Of a stretch of 35,271 nt of DNA, positions 15,441-23,449 are shown piece by piece. Where the stretch lies: contig NEUS01000032.1 of NCBI GenBank assembly GCA_002288455.1, positions 1 through 35,271 of the forward strand. The letters run 5' to 3'. The DNA is from Opitutia bacterium Tous-C1TDCM. Lineage in GTDB: Bacteria; Verrucomicrobiota; Verrucomicrobiia; Opitutales; Opitutaceae. The position numbers were made by a program, and so were the translations under genes. A model generated the notes under the pieces. It worked only from the letters and a program-made list of their open reading frames with translations. It was not told the DNA's origin and searched no databases. Each line of letters begins with the position of its first letter. The stretch's first letter is position 1.

Positions 15441-16805
15441 TTGGCGGGGCGCTGGGCGGAGATCCGCCGGACCGCGAGCCCCGCGGAATTGTACACCTTG
15501 CTGTACGCGCTGCCGAAGGGCGGGGACCTGCACAACCACCTCGGCGGGGCCGGCCTGCCGGAGTGGTGGTACGCCGTGGCGACCGATCCGAAACGGAACG
15601 GCGGGCAGACTTTCTACACCCGCACCCGGATCCTCAATGCCGGCCCGAGCGGGATCGACTGGCGCGGCCGGAACATCGACACCGTGTACTGGGTGACGAT
15701 CCGCGAGTCGGCCTGGAAGAAACTCGCCCCGGCGGTGCGGGAGGAGTTCAAGCCGCTCGGCGCGCTGACGCCGGCGGAAAAGCAGGAATGGCTGGATGCG
15801 GTGCGGCTCGACCGGCCGGGGGAAGGGCGCGACGAGTTTTTCGAATTCACTTGGGTGCGGCTGAACCACCTGGTGCAGGATGCGCACGCGGTGCCGGAGA
15901 TTCTGGTCGAGAACATGAAGGCGTTCGCGGCGGAGGGCGTGCGCTACCTGGAATTGCAGGCGCCGGCCTTCGGCATGAGCGATCCGGACGGCCGGGTGCT
16001 CCCGGGCGACGAGATGGCCGCGCGCTACGAGGCGCGGTTGGCGCAACCCGATGCGCAGGCCACCGGCGTCACGGTGCGGTTTCTGGGCAACGTGCTCCGT
16101 TTTGCGCCGACGGCCGAAGCGGAAGTGCGGCGCATGTACGCGTTTCTCGCCGCGCATCCCGCCCGCTGGGTCGGGATCAACATGGGCGGCCGCGAGGACA
16201 ACGACAAAGGCTTCCCGCTGCGCTTCCTGAACGTCTACCGCGAGATGCGCCGGCAGCACCCGGGCATCGGGATCAGCATCCATGCGGGCGAAGTCGACGA
16301 GCCCAACGCGCACGTGCGCGATACCCTGCTCCTCGGGGCGACCCGCATCGGGCACGGCTACAACCTGATCACGGACCCCGACACCATGCTGCTGATGCGC
16401 CACAGCCGTTTCATGGTGGAGATCAACCTCATCTCCAACCAGCTGCTCGAGTACGCGGCCGACATCCAGGCGCATCCGTTTCCCGAATACCTGCGGACGG
16501 GCATTCCCGTCGCGCTGAACACCGACGACCGCGGCATGTGGGACAGCAACATGACGGACGAGTACTACACCGCGGTGCGGGAGTTCGGGCTCACGTGGGC
16601 GGAGACGGTGCAATTGGGGCGCACGAGCCTGGAGTTCGCCTTTGTGCCGGCCGACACGAAGGCGCGGCTGCTGGCGGAGTACGAGCGCGACGTCGCGGCT
16701 TTCGCCGTCCGTTTCGGCGGCGCCGACTGGCGCGAGGCGCTCAAGGCGGTCAAGCCCGCGACCTACGGCTACGCGGCGCGCAAGTGGCAGCTGCGTTTCA
16801 ACTGA
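15441..16805 (+). CDS. Second ADGF-type adenosine deaminase; start codon unresolved
   Basis: This is a paralogue of the deaminase at 10856-12295 with all active-site motifs: KGGDLHNHLGGAG (two zinc His), ISIHAGEVDEP, TRIGHGYNLI and ALNTDDRGMW. From TTG 15441, the first standard start codon, it has 454 residues and no signal peptide. The same frame is open back to 15366, where it encodes a normal-looking secretion signal (SRHLLRLLGGFFLAAATGAGA) but begins with GTA after an in-frame TAA at 15363. Either an unusual start (GTA 15366, CTG 15387) is used, a start was lost by mutation, or the cytoplasmic form is real. From 15366 it would have 479 residues, the same as its paralogue. The acyl-CoA-dehydrogenase-like gene follows 25 bp after the stop and is probably co-transcribed. 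Confidence 0.88.
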   Translation: MAGRWAEIRRTASPAELYTLLYALPKGGDLHNHLGGAGLPEWWYAVATDPKRNGGQTFYTRTRILNAGPSGIDWRGRNIDTVYWVTIRESAWKKLAPAVREEFKPLGALTPAEKQEWLDAVRLDRPGEGRDEFFEFTWVRLNHLVQDAHAVPEILVENMKAFAAEGVRYLELQAPAFGMSDPDGRVLPGDEMAARYEARLAQPDAQATGVTVRFLGNVLRFAPTAEAEVRRMYAFLAAHPARWVGINMGGREDNDKGFPLRFLNVYREMRRQHPGIGISIHAGEVDEPNAHVRDTLLLGATRIGHGYNLITDPDTMLLMRHSRFMVEINLISNQLLEYAADIQAHPFPEYLRTGIPVALNTDDRGMWDSNMTDEYYTAVREFGLTWAETVQLGRTSLEFAFVPADTKARLLAEYERDVAAFAVRFGGADWREALKAVKPATYGYAARKWQLRFN

Positions 16806-16830
16806 GCCGGCCGAACCCCGCCCGAACCCC

Positions 16831-18069
16831 ATGTTTTTCCAGCAGCACACCTCCCGCGAAGTCCGGTTCATCGAATGGGCGGCGCGCCACGCCCGGGATT
16901 TCGCCGCCCGGGCGGCGACCCACGATTGCGAAGCCACCTTTCCCTTCGAGAACTACCTCGCCCTGAAGGAGAGCGGCTACCTGCTGCTGAACACGCCCGA
17001 GGCCTGCGGCGGCAGCGGCGCGACGCTGCTCGAGCGGATCAAGGCGCAGGAGAAATTGGCCGAAGGCTGCGGATCCACCGCGTTGGCGGTGAACATGCAC
17101 TTCAACACCGTCACGATGCTCACGCTGATGCAGGAGCGCGGGGTTTCCGCCCACGCGGCGCGGCTGCTGGCGGAGGTGGCGGCACAGCGCCACGTGATCG
17201 GCGGCTCGTTCACCGAGCCGGGCAACGCGATCGGTTTGCTGCGGCCGCGCACCCGGGCGACGCGCCACCCGGGCGGCTGGCTCCTGAACGGCACCAAGAT
17301 ATTCAGCAGCCAGAGTGTCGCACTCGACCGCTTCTTTTCGGAGGCGACCTGGGACGAGGCGCCGGACGGCCCGGCGGTGCTGACGTTTCTGGTGCCGACG
17401 GCGACGCCGGGAATCGAGTTTGCCGAGGACTGGAACTCGATGGGCATGCGCGCGACGGCTTCGCACACGACCACGTTCAAGGACGTGTTTCTCGCGGAAG
17501 AAAACGTGCTGCTGCGGCGGCCGACGTTCACGCGCGGCGGGGTGACGTATCTCTTCGGCACCAACCCGCTGGCGAATTCGTCGGTTTACATCGGGCTCGC
17601 CCTGGCGGCCCGGAATTTTCTCGTCGGCATGATGGCGGCGCGGAAGAAGCCGCCGCTTAACCGGTCGCTCGGTTTTTTGCCCAACGTCCGCGTCAAGATC
17701 GGCGAAATGGATGCGCTCATCGAGGCGGCGCGCGCGGTGCTCTGGAAGGCGGCAGCGGAGTTCGACCGCGATCCGCCCGAGGATTGGACCCGCAAAGCGG
17801 CGGCCGCGAAGATGATCGCGATCGAGAACAGCTCGCGCGTGCTCGACCTGGGCCTGCGCGTGGCCGGCGGCGCATCGCTGTCGCGTTCGTTTCCGCTCGA
17901 GCGGATTTTCCGCGATGTGAAGGCGGGGCTGTTCCATCCCCTGGATACGGATCAGACGCTCGATTTTCTCGGCCTCTCGGCCTTCGGCCTGAGCGATCCC
18001 GATCCCGGTATCGCAGAGATCGAGGCGGCGGATACGGCGCGGCGGCAGCCGGCCGAGGCGCTCGCCTAG
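16831..18069 (+). CDS. Acyl-CoA dehydrogenase-like flavoprotein, possible monooxygenase
   Basis: This 412-residue protein of the acyl-CoA dehydrogenase superfamily has the N-terminal helical domain (residues 1-110, LLLNTPEACGGSGAT), a middle beta domain with VIGGSFTEPGNAIGL, WLLNGTKIFSSQS and the end of the domain at MGMRATASHTTTFKDVFL, and a C-terminal four-helix domain. The C-terminal loop reads LFHPLDTDQTLDFLG and lacks the YEGT-type sequence and obvious catalytic Glu of true dehydrogenases. It is closer to flavin-dependent monooxygenases of this fold (DszC/SfnB-like). No signal peptide is visible, so it is cytoplasmic. It lies downstream of a purine deaminase and convergent to an NMT1-type ABC operon, so it may oxidise the imported compound. 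The start ATG 16831 follows the preceding stop by 25 bp. Confidence 0.82.
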   Translation: MFFQQHTSREVRFIEWAARHARDFAARAATHDCEATFPFENYLALKESGYLLLNTPEACGGSGATLLERIKAQEKLAEGCGSTALAVNMHFNTVTMLTLMQERGVSAHAARLLAEVAAQRHVIGGSFTEPGNAIGLLRPRTRATRHPGGWLLNGTKIFSSQSVALDRFFSEATWDEAPDGPAVLTFLVPTATPGIEFAEDWNSMGMRATASHTTTFKDVFLAEENVLLRRPTFTRGGVTYLFGTNPLANSSVYIGLALAARNFLVGMMAARKKPPLNRSLGFLPNVRVKIGEMDALIEAARAVLWKAAAEFDRDPPEDWTRKAAAAKMIAIENSSRVLDLGLRVAGGASLSRSFPLERIFRDVKAGLFHPLDTDQTLDFLGLSAFGLSDPDPGIAEIEAADTARRQPAEALA

Positions 18070-18101
18070 CGCGGGACCGGCCGGCGCGGGCCGCCGGGCT
18101 T

Positions 18102-19211
18102 TCAGCGCGGGGCGGCCGGCAACGCGATCACGCCGGCGCGGACCATGTGCGCGGCGGTGCGGTCGATCGCATCCGGGTCGGCCCGCAGCAGGCCGGCGCG
18201 GCCGTCGCCGAGCACAAGGTCGCGCTGCAGCTCGAAGCGCCGGAGCACCTGCGCCGGGGTGAGCGGCTGGCCGGTGGCGTAGCGGCTGGTGATCTCCGCG
18301 GCGGCGACAGGCTCGTCGAGCATGAACTCGACCGCCTGCCGCAGCGCCCAGAGGTAGCGGCGGACGACGTCGGGCTGGTCGCGGAGGAAATCGCGGCGCA
18401 CCACGGAGACATCGGCCGCGCCTTCCCACCCGTGCTGGGCGAGCGGATACGCGACCCAGTTGAGGTAGCCGGCGTCCTCGAGCAGGCGCGGCTGGTTCAC
18501 GATCCACGACGCCATGCCGTCGACGCGGCGCATGATCAGGGTGTCGACGGTCGAGACGCGGAGGAACTTCACCTCGCCCGGGGGCTGGCCGTTGAGGGCG
18601 AGGACGCTTTCCATGACGTACTGCGAGGTGGTTTCGACCGCGATCGTCTTGCCGGCGAAGTCGGCGGCCCGCAGCACGCGGGTCGAACGCCGGTCCCGGG
18701 GCGTGTCGTGGTCGATCGCAAGGATCGCCTCGGGGGTTCGCCGCAGGGTCACGGCGACGATGACGACATCGGCGCCGGTGGGACTGGCGACGAACTTGGT
18801 GACCTGGGTCGTCATGTTGATGACGCCGATCTCGACCCCGCCGCCGGCGAGGACGGCGAGGTAGTTGTGCGCGGGGCCGCCGGAGAGCAGTTCGACGTCG
18901 AGGCCGGCCGCGGCGAAGAATTTCTTTTCCTGGGCGATGTACCACGGCGCTTCCTCGTCGTTGAGCAGCCACGGCATGCCGATGCGCAGGCGCACGCGGC
19001 GGTCGAAGGCCGGCGGCGGCGTGCCGGCGTCAGGAATGAAATCGTTGGTCGCGTAGCGGGCCGCGGGCAGGCGTGCCTGCACGGACGCGAGGGTCTGGGC
19101 GTAGGTGGCGGCGGGCGCGGCCGCCGGGGCGGCGGGCGGCGGCGCGCGGCCGCAGGCGGACAGCAGGGCGGCAAAGGCGAGGGCGAGGAGGAAGCGGAGC
19201 AAGGAAGGCAA
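18102..19211 (-). CDS. ABC transporter substrate-binding lipoprotein (NMT1/THI5-like, SsuA type)
   Basis: This 369-residue protein has a lipoprotein signal ending LLSAC (Cys20) and a Pro/Ala linker. The binding fold then begins with RLRIGMPWLLNDEEAPWYIAQ, followed by KKFFAAAGLDVELL, typical of the family that binds thiamine pyrimidine precursors, sulfonates, nitrate or related small molecules. VEIGVINMTTQVTKF, FAGKTIAVETTSQYVM, MRRVDGMASWIVNQP and DQPDVVRRYLWAL are other family segments. It is last in the operon, 12 bp after the permease stop. The ligand cannot be read from sequence; the neighbours suggest a purine, a pyrimidine-like heterocycle or a degradation product. Confidence 0.9.
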   Translation of the reverse strand: MPSLLRFLLALAFAALLSACGRAPPPAAPAAAPAATYAQTLASVQARLPAARYATNDFIPDAGTPPPAFDRRVRLRIGMPWLLNDEEAPWYIAQEKKFFAAAGLDVELLSGGPAHNYLAVLAGGGVEIGVINMTTQVTKFVASPTGADVVIVAVTLRRTPEAILAIDHDTPRDRRSTRVLRAADFAGKTIAVETTSQYVMESVLALNGQPPGEVKFLRVSTVDTLIMRRVDGMASWIVNQPRLLEDAGYLNWVAYPLAQHGWEGAADVSVVRRDFLRDQPDVVRRYLWALRQAVEFMLDEPVAAAEITSRYATGQPLTPAQVLRRFELQRDLVLGDGRAGLLRADPDAIDRTAAHMVRAGVIALPAAPR

Positions 19212-19223
19212 AGGGAAGCGGGG

Positions 19224-19964
19224 TCAGGCGCGCTGCCAGCGCAGCACGCGGCGTTCGGCGAGGCCGACGAGGCCGTAGACCAGCATGGCGACGACGCTGG
19301 CGACGAGGGTGACGGCGAAGAGGCGGTCGGTGCGGAACTGGGTGGAGGCCTGGACGATCAGAAAACCGAGACCGCGTTGGGCAAAGAGCCATTCGGCGAC
19401 GATGGCGGCGATGATGCTGCCGGTGAACGCGATCTCGTGGGCGGCGAGGTAGAAGGGAATCGCGGCCGGCCAGGCGGCTTTGCGGAAGATCTGCCAGCGC
19501 GTGGCGTGCAAGGTGCGCAACCGGTCGATCAGCACGGGATCGGCGGTTTTCAGGCCTTTGTTCAGATTGGCGAGGATCGGGAAGAAGGTAACGAGCACGA
19601 CCACGATCAATTTCGGCCCGAGCGAGTCGCCCATCACGACGACGAGAATGCTGGCGACGGTCGGGAACGGCACGTTTTTCAAGGCGACCAGCCACGGGGC
19701 CAGCACGCGTTCCGCCCCGCCGACGTGGAAACAGAAGAGAGCGCAGCCGAGCGCGAAAACATTGGCGATAGCGTAGCCGAGCACGGCTTCGCCGAGAGTC
19801 ACGAGCGTGTGGCCGAGGAGGGCGGAGCGCTCCGTCCACAACACGCCGGCCACCATGGCGGGCGGCGGCAGGAACGCGGGTTTGGGCTCGAAGCACCAGA
19901 TCGCCAGTTGCCACGCCGCGGGGACGGCGAGCAGGACGAGCAAAAACGGGAGCGGCGCTTTCAT
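19224..19964 (-). CDS. ABC transporter permease (SsuC/TauC type)
   Basis: This 246-residue inner-membrane permease has about six hydrophobic segments. Both the binding-protein-dependent transport domain and the EAA-type loop are visible (NVPFPTVASILVVVMGDSLG, then LVTFFPILANLNKGL and AWPAAIPFYLAAHEIAFTGS, with AEWLFAQRGLGFLI). Length and order fit permeases for sulfonate, nitrate, taurine or HMP uptake. The start ATG 19964 overlaps the ATPase stop by ATGA, so the two are translationally coupled. It should pair as a homodimer with the ATPase encoded upstream and receive substrate from the lipoprotein encoded downstream. Confidence 0.93.
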   Translation of the reverse strand: MKAPLPFLLVLLAVPAAWQLAIWCFEPKPAFLPPPAMVAGVLWTERSALLGHTLVTLGEAVLGYAIANVFALGCALFCFHVGGAERVLAPWLVALKNVPFPTVASILVVVMGDSLGPKLIVVVLVTFFPILANLNKGLKTADPVLIDRLRTLHATRWQIFRKAAWPAAIPFYLAAHEIAFTGSIIAAIVAEWLFAQRGLGFLIVQASTQFRTDRLFAVTLVASVVAMLVYGLVGLAERRVLRWQRA

Positions 19965-20713
19965 GCGGCGGCGCCCGCCGGCACGACGCCGTGCAGGCGG
20001 CGGCGGAGATGGGTGACTTCGGCGACGACGGCGGGGGCGGTCCAGTCGCCGATCCGGGCGGCGGCGGGGACTTCGGAGACGGAGTGGATGCGGCCGGGAT
20101 CCGGGCGCATCAGGACGATCCGATGGGACAGCGTGACCGCTTCCTCGACGCTGTGGGTGACGAGCACCACGGTCTGGCCGGTGGCGGAGATAACGCCGCG
20201 CAGCCATCCCGTGAGGGATTCGCGGGTGATCTCGTCGAGCGCGCCGAAAGGTTCGTCGAGCAGGAGGATTTCCGGGCGGTGGACCAGGGCGCAGGCGATG
20301 TTGACGCGTTGCTGCATGCCGCCGGAAAGCTGGTGCGGGTAGTGATGGCCGAAGGCCTCGAGGCCGAATTGCCGCAGGAGTTCCGCGGGGGTGAAGGAGC
20401 CGGGTCGCCGGACGATCTCGAGGGTGAGGCGCACGTTTTCCAGGGCGGTGCGCGACGGGACGAGGGCAGGTCGCTGGAACGCGACCCCGATGGCGCCGCG
20501 GCGGCAGGCCTCGACCGGGGCGAGCCCACCGACCTGGACGATGCCGCTGGTTGCGGTGTCGAGACCGGCGAGCAACCGCAACAGGGTGCTTTTGCCGCAA
20601 CCCGAAGGGCCGAGCAGACTCACGAATTCGCCGCGGGCCACCGTCAGGTCGATCTGGTCGAGCGCGACGGTGCCGCCGGGGAAACGTTTGGAAACTTGGG
20701 AAACAGTGATCAC
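19961..20713 (-). CDS. ABC transporter ATP-binding protein (SsuB/TauB type)
   Basis: This 250-residue ATPase has Walker A GPSGCGKSTLLRLLAG (near residues 35-50), signature LSGGMQQRVNIACAL, Walker B ILLLDEPFGALDEITRE and H-loop VVLVTHSVEEA. The start codon is GTG at 20713, the last three bases of one arm of a 13-bp inverted repeat (20711-20723/20748-20760). No Shine-Dalgarno sequence is obvious in the loop. It lies 69 bp downstream of the TonB receptor stop and belongs to the same minus-strand operon. It powers uptake by the permease at 19224-19964. Confidence 0.95.
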   Translation of the reverse strand: MITVSQVSKRFPGGTVALDQIDLTVARGEFVSLLGPSGCGKSTLLRLLAGLDTATSGIVQVGGLAPVEACRRGAIGVAFQRPALVPSRTALENVRLTLEIVRRPGSFTPAELLRQFGLEAFGHHYPHQLSGGMQQRVNIACALVHRPEILLLDEPFGALDEITRESLTGWLRGVISATGQTVVLVTHSVEEAVTLSHRIVLMRPDPGRIHSVSEVPAAARIGDWTAPAVVAEVTHLRRRLHGVVPAGAAA

Positions 20714-20760
20714 GCGATCGTGGTAGCCGCCGGTAGCGACAAACGTGCCACGATCGCGTG
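20711..20760 (-). promoter_or_regulatory. 13-bp inverted repeat spanning the ATPase start codon
   Basis: CACGCGATCGTGG (20711-20723) and CCACGATCGCGTG (20748-20760) are exact reverse complements with a 24-base loop. In the minus-strand transcript the GTG start of the ATPase gene is the end of the 3' arm, so the folded RNA would hide the start codon. There is no U tract, so it is not a classic terminator. It could lower ABC expression relative to the receptor, or stabilise the receptor mRNA. Confidence 0.6.
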
Positions 20761-20782
20761 CGCTGGCGTCAAAGGCCGCGGT

Positions 20783-23314
20783 TCAGAACTTGAACGACGC
20801 GCTGAATTCGTAGCCGCGCGAGGGCAGGGGCAGCACGACGGCACCGCCGAAGATATCGGGGAAATTCGAACGGTAGTACCATTCGTCCGTGATGTTGCTG
20901 ACGCTGACTTTGAGGTGCCAGTTGCCGACGGCGTAGCCGAGCGAGCCGTTGAAGACCATGGCCGAGGGCAGAATGACCGACTTCAGACGGTCGGCCGAGA
21001 CGCTGGCCTGGTAGGTGCCGCTCAAGGTCGCGGTCAGACGGTCCATCATCGTGTAGGAAACGGAACCGCTGAGAACCTTGTCGGGCGAGCCGGCGCGCTC
21101 GATGAAATCGGTCGAGGCGCGGGCGGCGGGCACCGCGGTGAACACCGTGCCGCCGTAGGCGTTGATGCCGGGGACGCCGGTGGTGGCGGGATTGCCCCAT
21201 TGGATGCCGGCATTGACGCCGAGCAGGCCGCTGGGCTGGAGGACGAGCGGCGGGTCGTACACCGTCTTCTGCCAATTGGCGGCGACGGTGAAGGCGAGCT
21301 GCTTGACCGGGACGTAGCGGATTTCGGTTTCGATCCCTTCGCCCTTGGTGGCGGTGACGGTGAGGTCGACTGCGCCATCGGAGACGCCGGAGCGGGTCTG
21401 GGAATAGCCGGCGACGGAGGCGAACAGTTTGCCGCCGAAGAAGGAGGCTTTGAAGCCGAGTTCCTTGAGTTCGGTGCCGTTGAGCGGGCCGGACATGACG
21501 ACGCCCGGGGCGACTTCGCCGTCCTGGCCGGAGCTGATCAGCGACTGGTGGGCGCGGGTGCCGTAGACCGAGAGGACATCGAGGTTGCCGGATTTGACGA
21601 TGAGGTTGTGGGAGAGGCTGACGTTCCAGGAAGTGCCGGAGTCGTCGTTCTCGACCACCTCGCCGCGGGCGAACTGGTTGCGGCCCGGGAGCGGGGCGGG
21701 GCGGACGAGCGGCCCGTTGATCCCGTTTTGCTTGGAGGTCATCTTCGGGATGTAGTCGAGCCGGGCGCCGAGCAGCAGGTGGGTGCGCTCGCGGTAGGAG
21801 ACGGCGGTGACGAGACCGAGCGAGAGGTCGGTGTACTTCGACGTGATGTCGTTGTCCCACGGTTTGAGGTCGGGGCGCAGGTAGGCGTGCGCCGCCCGGT
21901 CGATGGCCGTGGAGGGTTTGGTGATGTCGCGGCGCTCGAAGGTTTCCGACGACGTATCGCTGCGGCCGTTGGCGTGGTTGAAGTAGAACGAACCGGCGGT
22001 CGTGGTCGTGATTTTCAGTGCGTCGGACGGCGTGTGGACGGTGTCGGCGACGAGCTTGTTCTCGAAGGTGAACGCTTCCTGCTGCTGGGAGAAGCCGTAG
22101 GCGGCGTACTTGTACCGGTCGAGGTAGTCGACGAAGACCTTGTTGGTGAGCGTGACGGTCGGGCTGAACGTTTTGATGACGTCGAAGAACGCGCCGAAAC
22201 TCTTCGAATCGACCTTGTCGCCGGCGGCGATGAGGACCTGGTTGCGCTCGAGCTTGGCGGTGCCGGGATTGAGCAGCCGGTAGTTGGCGTTCGGGGCGGC
22301 GGGGTTGGTGTTGCCGTAGGGTCGGTTCGCGATGGCGAAGTTGAGGACGTTGACGCCGGCGGCGAGGTACTCGGCGCGGCTGTTGAGGCCGTCGCCGTCG
22401 GTGTCGATGCTTGGCGGACTGCCCGTGATGTAGTTGCGGTTGTCGATCAGGTCCTGGCTGATGCGGTTCCAGCCGGCGTTCTCGGTGCCGCCGTAGTAGT
22501 GGTACTGCTCCCCGAACTGGATGCGCACCGAGGGGGTGAGATCGTAGTCGAACGAGGACTGGATGATGAGCTGATCCTGGTAGCTGTTTTGGTAGAAGCT
22601 GCCGGAGTTTTCGGTCAGGACGTAGGCATAGTAGCCGCCGGTCTTGCCGAAGATCGGGGCCGGGCCGCCGACTTCGGCCGTGGAAACGCGTTTTTCGAAG
22701 GAGCCGAAGGTCGTGGCGATCTTGCCGGTGGGTTTGCCGAGGTAGCGTCCGGTCGAGGCGCGGGCCGATTTGGGAATGAAGTTGAGGTAGCCGCCGATCG
22801 GGCCGGGGCCGAAGATCGGGGAGGGCGGGCCCTTGACGACATCGATCCGGTCGGAAGCGCCGATCGGCGTCGGGAAATTGCCCGGGTTCTTGATCCGCTT
22901 CATGCCGCGGAAGAAAGTCTCGCCGGGGGCGCCGCGGATATCGAGGGCGCCGGGCACGCCGAAGAACGAACTGGTGTAGGTGCCGGAAGTGAGCGCGACG
23001 AGGTCGTTGATATCGTCGATGTCGAAGAGCTCGATCATCTCGGCGGTCACGACGCTGATGGAGCGCGGGGTGTCGATCGACTTGAGCCCGAGCCCGAACA
23101 CGGAGTCGGCCGGGGTGTTGGGCATGATGCCGGCGGGATCGTCGACTTTCTCCGCGAGGACGAATTTTTCCATCGTGGTCACGGCCTCGGGGCGCGGCGC
23201 GGTGTCCGGGCGGGCCGCCGGCGTCGTCTGGGCGGCGAGCGATCCGCCGGACAGGAGTAGGGATGCGAGCAGGCGACGGGGCAGGCGCCGGTGCGGAGGG
23301 TGGTTGGATTTCAT
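20783..23314 (-). CDS. TonB-dependent outer membrane receptor
   Basis: This 843-residue receptor has a signal peptide (LPRRLLASLLLSGGSLAAQ), then a plug domain (about residues 60-190: TPRSISVVTAEMIELF, LDIRGAPGETFFRGM, IDVVKGPPSPIFGPGPIGGYLNFIPK), followed by a long beta-barrel ending in YEFSASFKF, with the terminal aromatic residue needed for outer-membrane assembly. Barrel strands such as NWHLKVSVSNITDEWYYRSN are typical of siderophore-receptor-like members widespread in Opitutaceae. It is the first gene of an operon with a complete ABC transporter, so both probably carry the same ligand. The promoter and a TetR-type palindrome lie directly upstream, shared with the divergent tetR gene. The ligand is unknown. 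Confidence 0.94.
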   Translation of the reverse strand: MKSNHPPHRRLPRRLLASLLLSGGSLAAQTTPAARPDTAPRPEAVTTMEKFVLAEKVDDPAGIMPNTPADSVFGLGLKSIDTPRSISVVTAEMIELFDIDDINDLVALTSGTYTSSFFGVPGALDIRGAPGETFFRGMKRIKNPGNFPTPIGASDRIDVVKGPPSPIFGPGPIGGYLNFIPKSARASTGRYLGKPTGKIATTFGSFEKRVSTAEVGGPAPIFGKTGGYYAYVLTENSGSFYQNSYQDQLIIQSSFDYDLTPSVRIQFGEQYHYYGGTENAGWNRISQDLIDNRNYITGSPPSIDTDGDGLNSRAEYLAAGVNVLNFAIANRPYGNTNPAAPNANYRLLNPGTAKLERNQVLIAAGDKVDSKSFGAFFDVIKTFSPTVTLTNKVFVDYLDRYKYAAYGFSQQQEAFTFENKLVADTVHTPSDALKITTTTAGSFYFNHANGRSDTSSETFERRDITKPSTAIDRAAHAYLRPDLKPWDNDITSKYTDLSLGLVTAVSYRERTHLLLGARLDYIPKMTSKQNGINGPLVRPAPLPGRNQFARGEVVENDDSGTSWNVSLSHNLIVKSGNLDVLSVYGTRAHQSLISSGQDGEVAPGVVMSGPLNGTELKELGFKASFFGGKLFASVAGYSQTRSGVSDGAVDLTVTATKGEGIETEIRYVPVKQLAFTVAANWQKTVYDPPLVLQPSGLLGVNAGIQWGNPATTGVPGINAYGGTVFTAVPAARASTDFIERAGSPDKVLSGSVSYTMMDRLTATLSGTYQASVSADRLKSVILPSAMVFNGSLGYAVGNWHLKVSVSNITDEWYYRSNFPDIFGGAVVLPLPSRGYEFSASFKF

Positions 23315-23340
23315 GGTGTGGGCGGGTCCGGGGGAAGCAT

Positions 23341-23368
23341 TTCATATGCCACGGCCGGACTTTGTAAG
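23341..23368 (-). promoter_or_regulatory. Candidate promoter of the receptor-ABC operon
   Basis: On the minus strand CTTACA (plus 23363-23368) and TATGAA (plus 23341-23346) are spaced by 16 bases, each matching four of six consensus positions. The upstream box lies inside the palindrome at 23360-23383, so a bound repressor would block it. Sigma factor preferences in this phylum are not certain. Confidence 0.4.
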
Positions 23369-23383
23369 TGATCACTCACAAAG
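23360..23383. promoter_or_regulatory. TetR-type operator palindrome
   Basis: This is a 24-bp dyad centred on TGATCA (23369-23374), left arm CTTTGTAAGTGA and right arm TCACTCACAAAG, with a single mismatched pair. It lies between the divergent receptor gene (start 23314) and tetR (start 23450), the classic place for an autoregulated TetR operator, and overlaps the likely -35 box of the receptor operon. Confidence 0.78.
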
Positions 23384-23449
23384 GGCGGCCGCCGGAAAAG
23401 CGTTTGCCTGCGGCCGGGCGGCCCGCAGCGTGGCCGAACCCCCGCACCC

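Noticed and set aside
19991..23260. A 1089-codon open frame antisense to the receptor and ATPase genes
   Set aside because: Gly/Asp/Glu/Val-rich composition of a complementary-strand shadow; the minus-strand genes have full family motifs.
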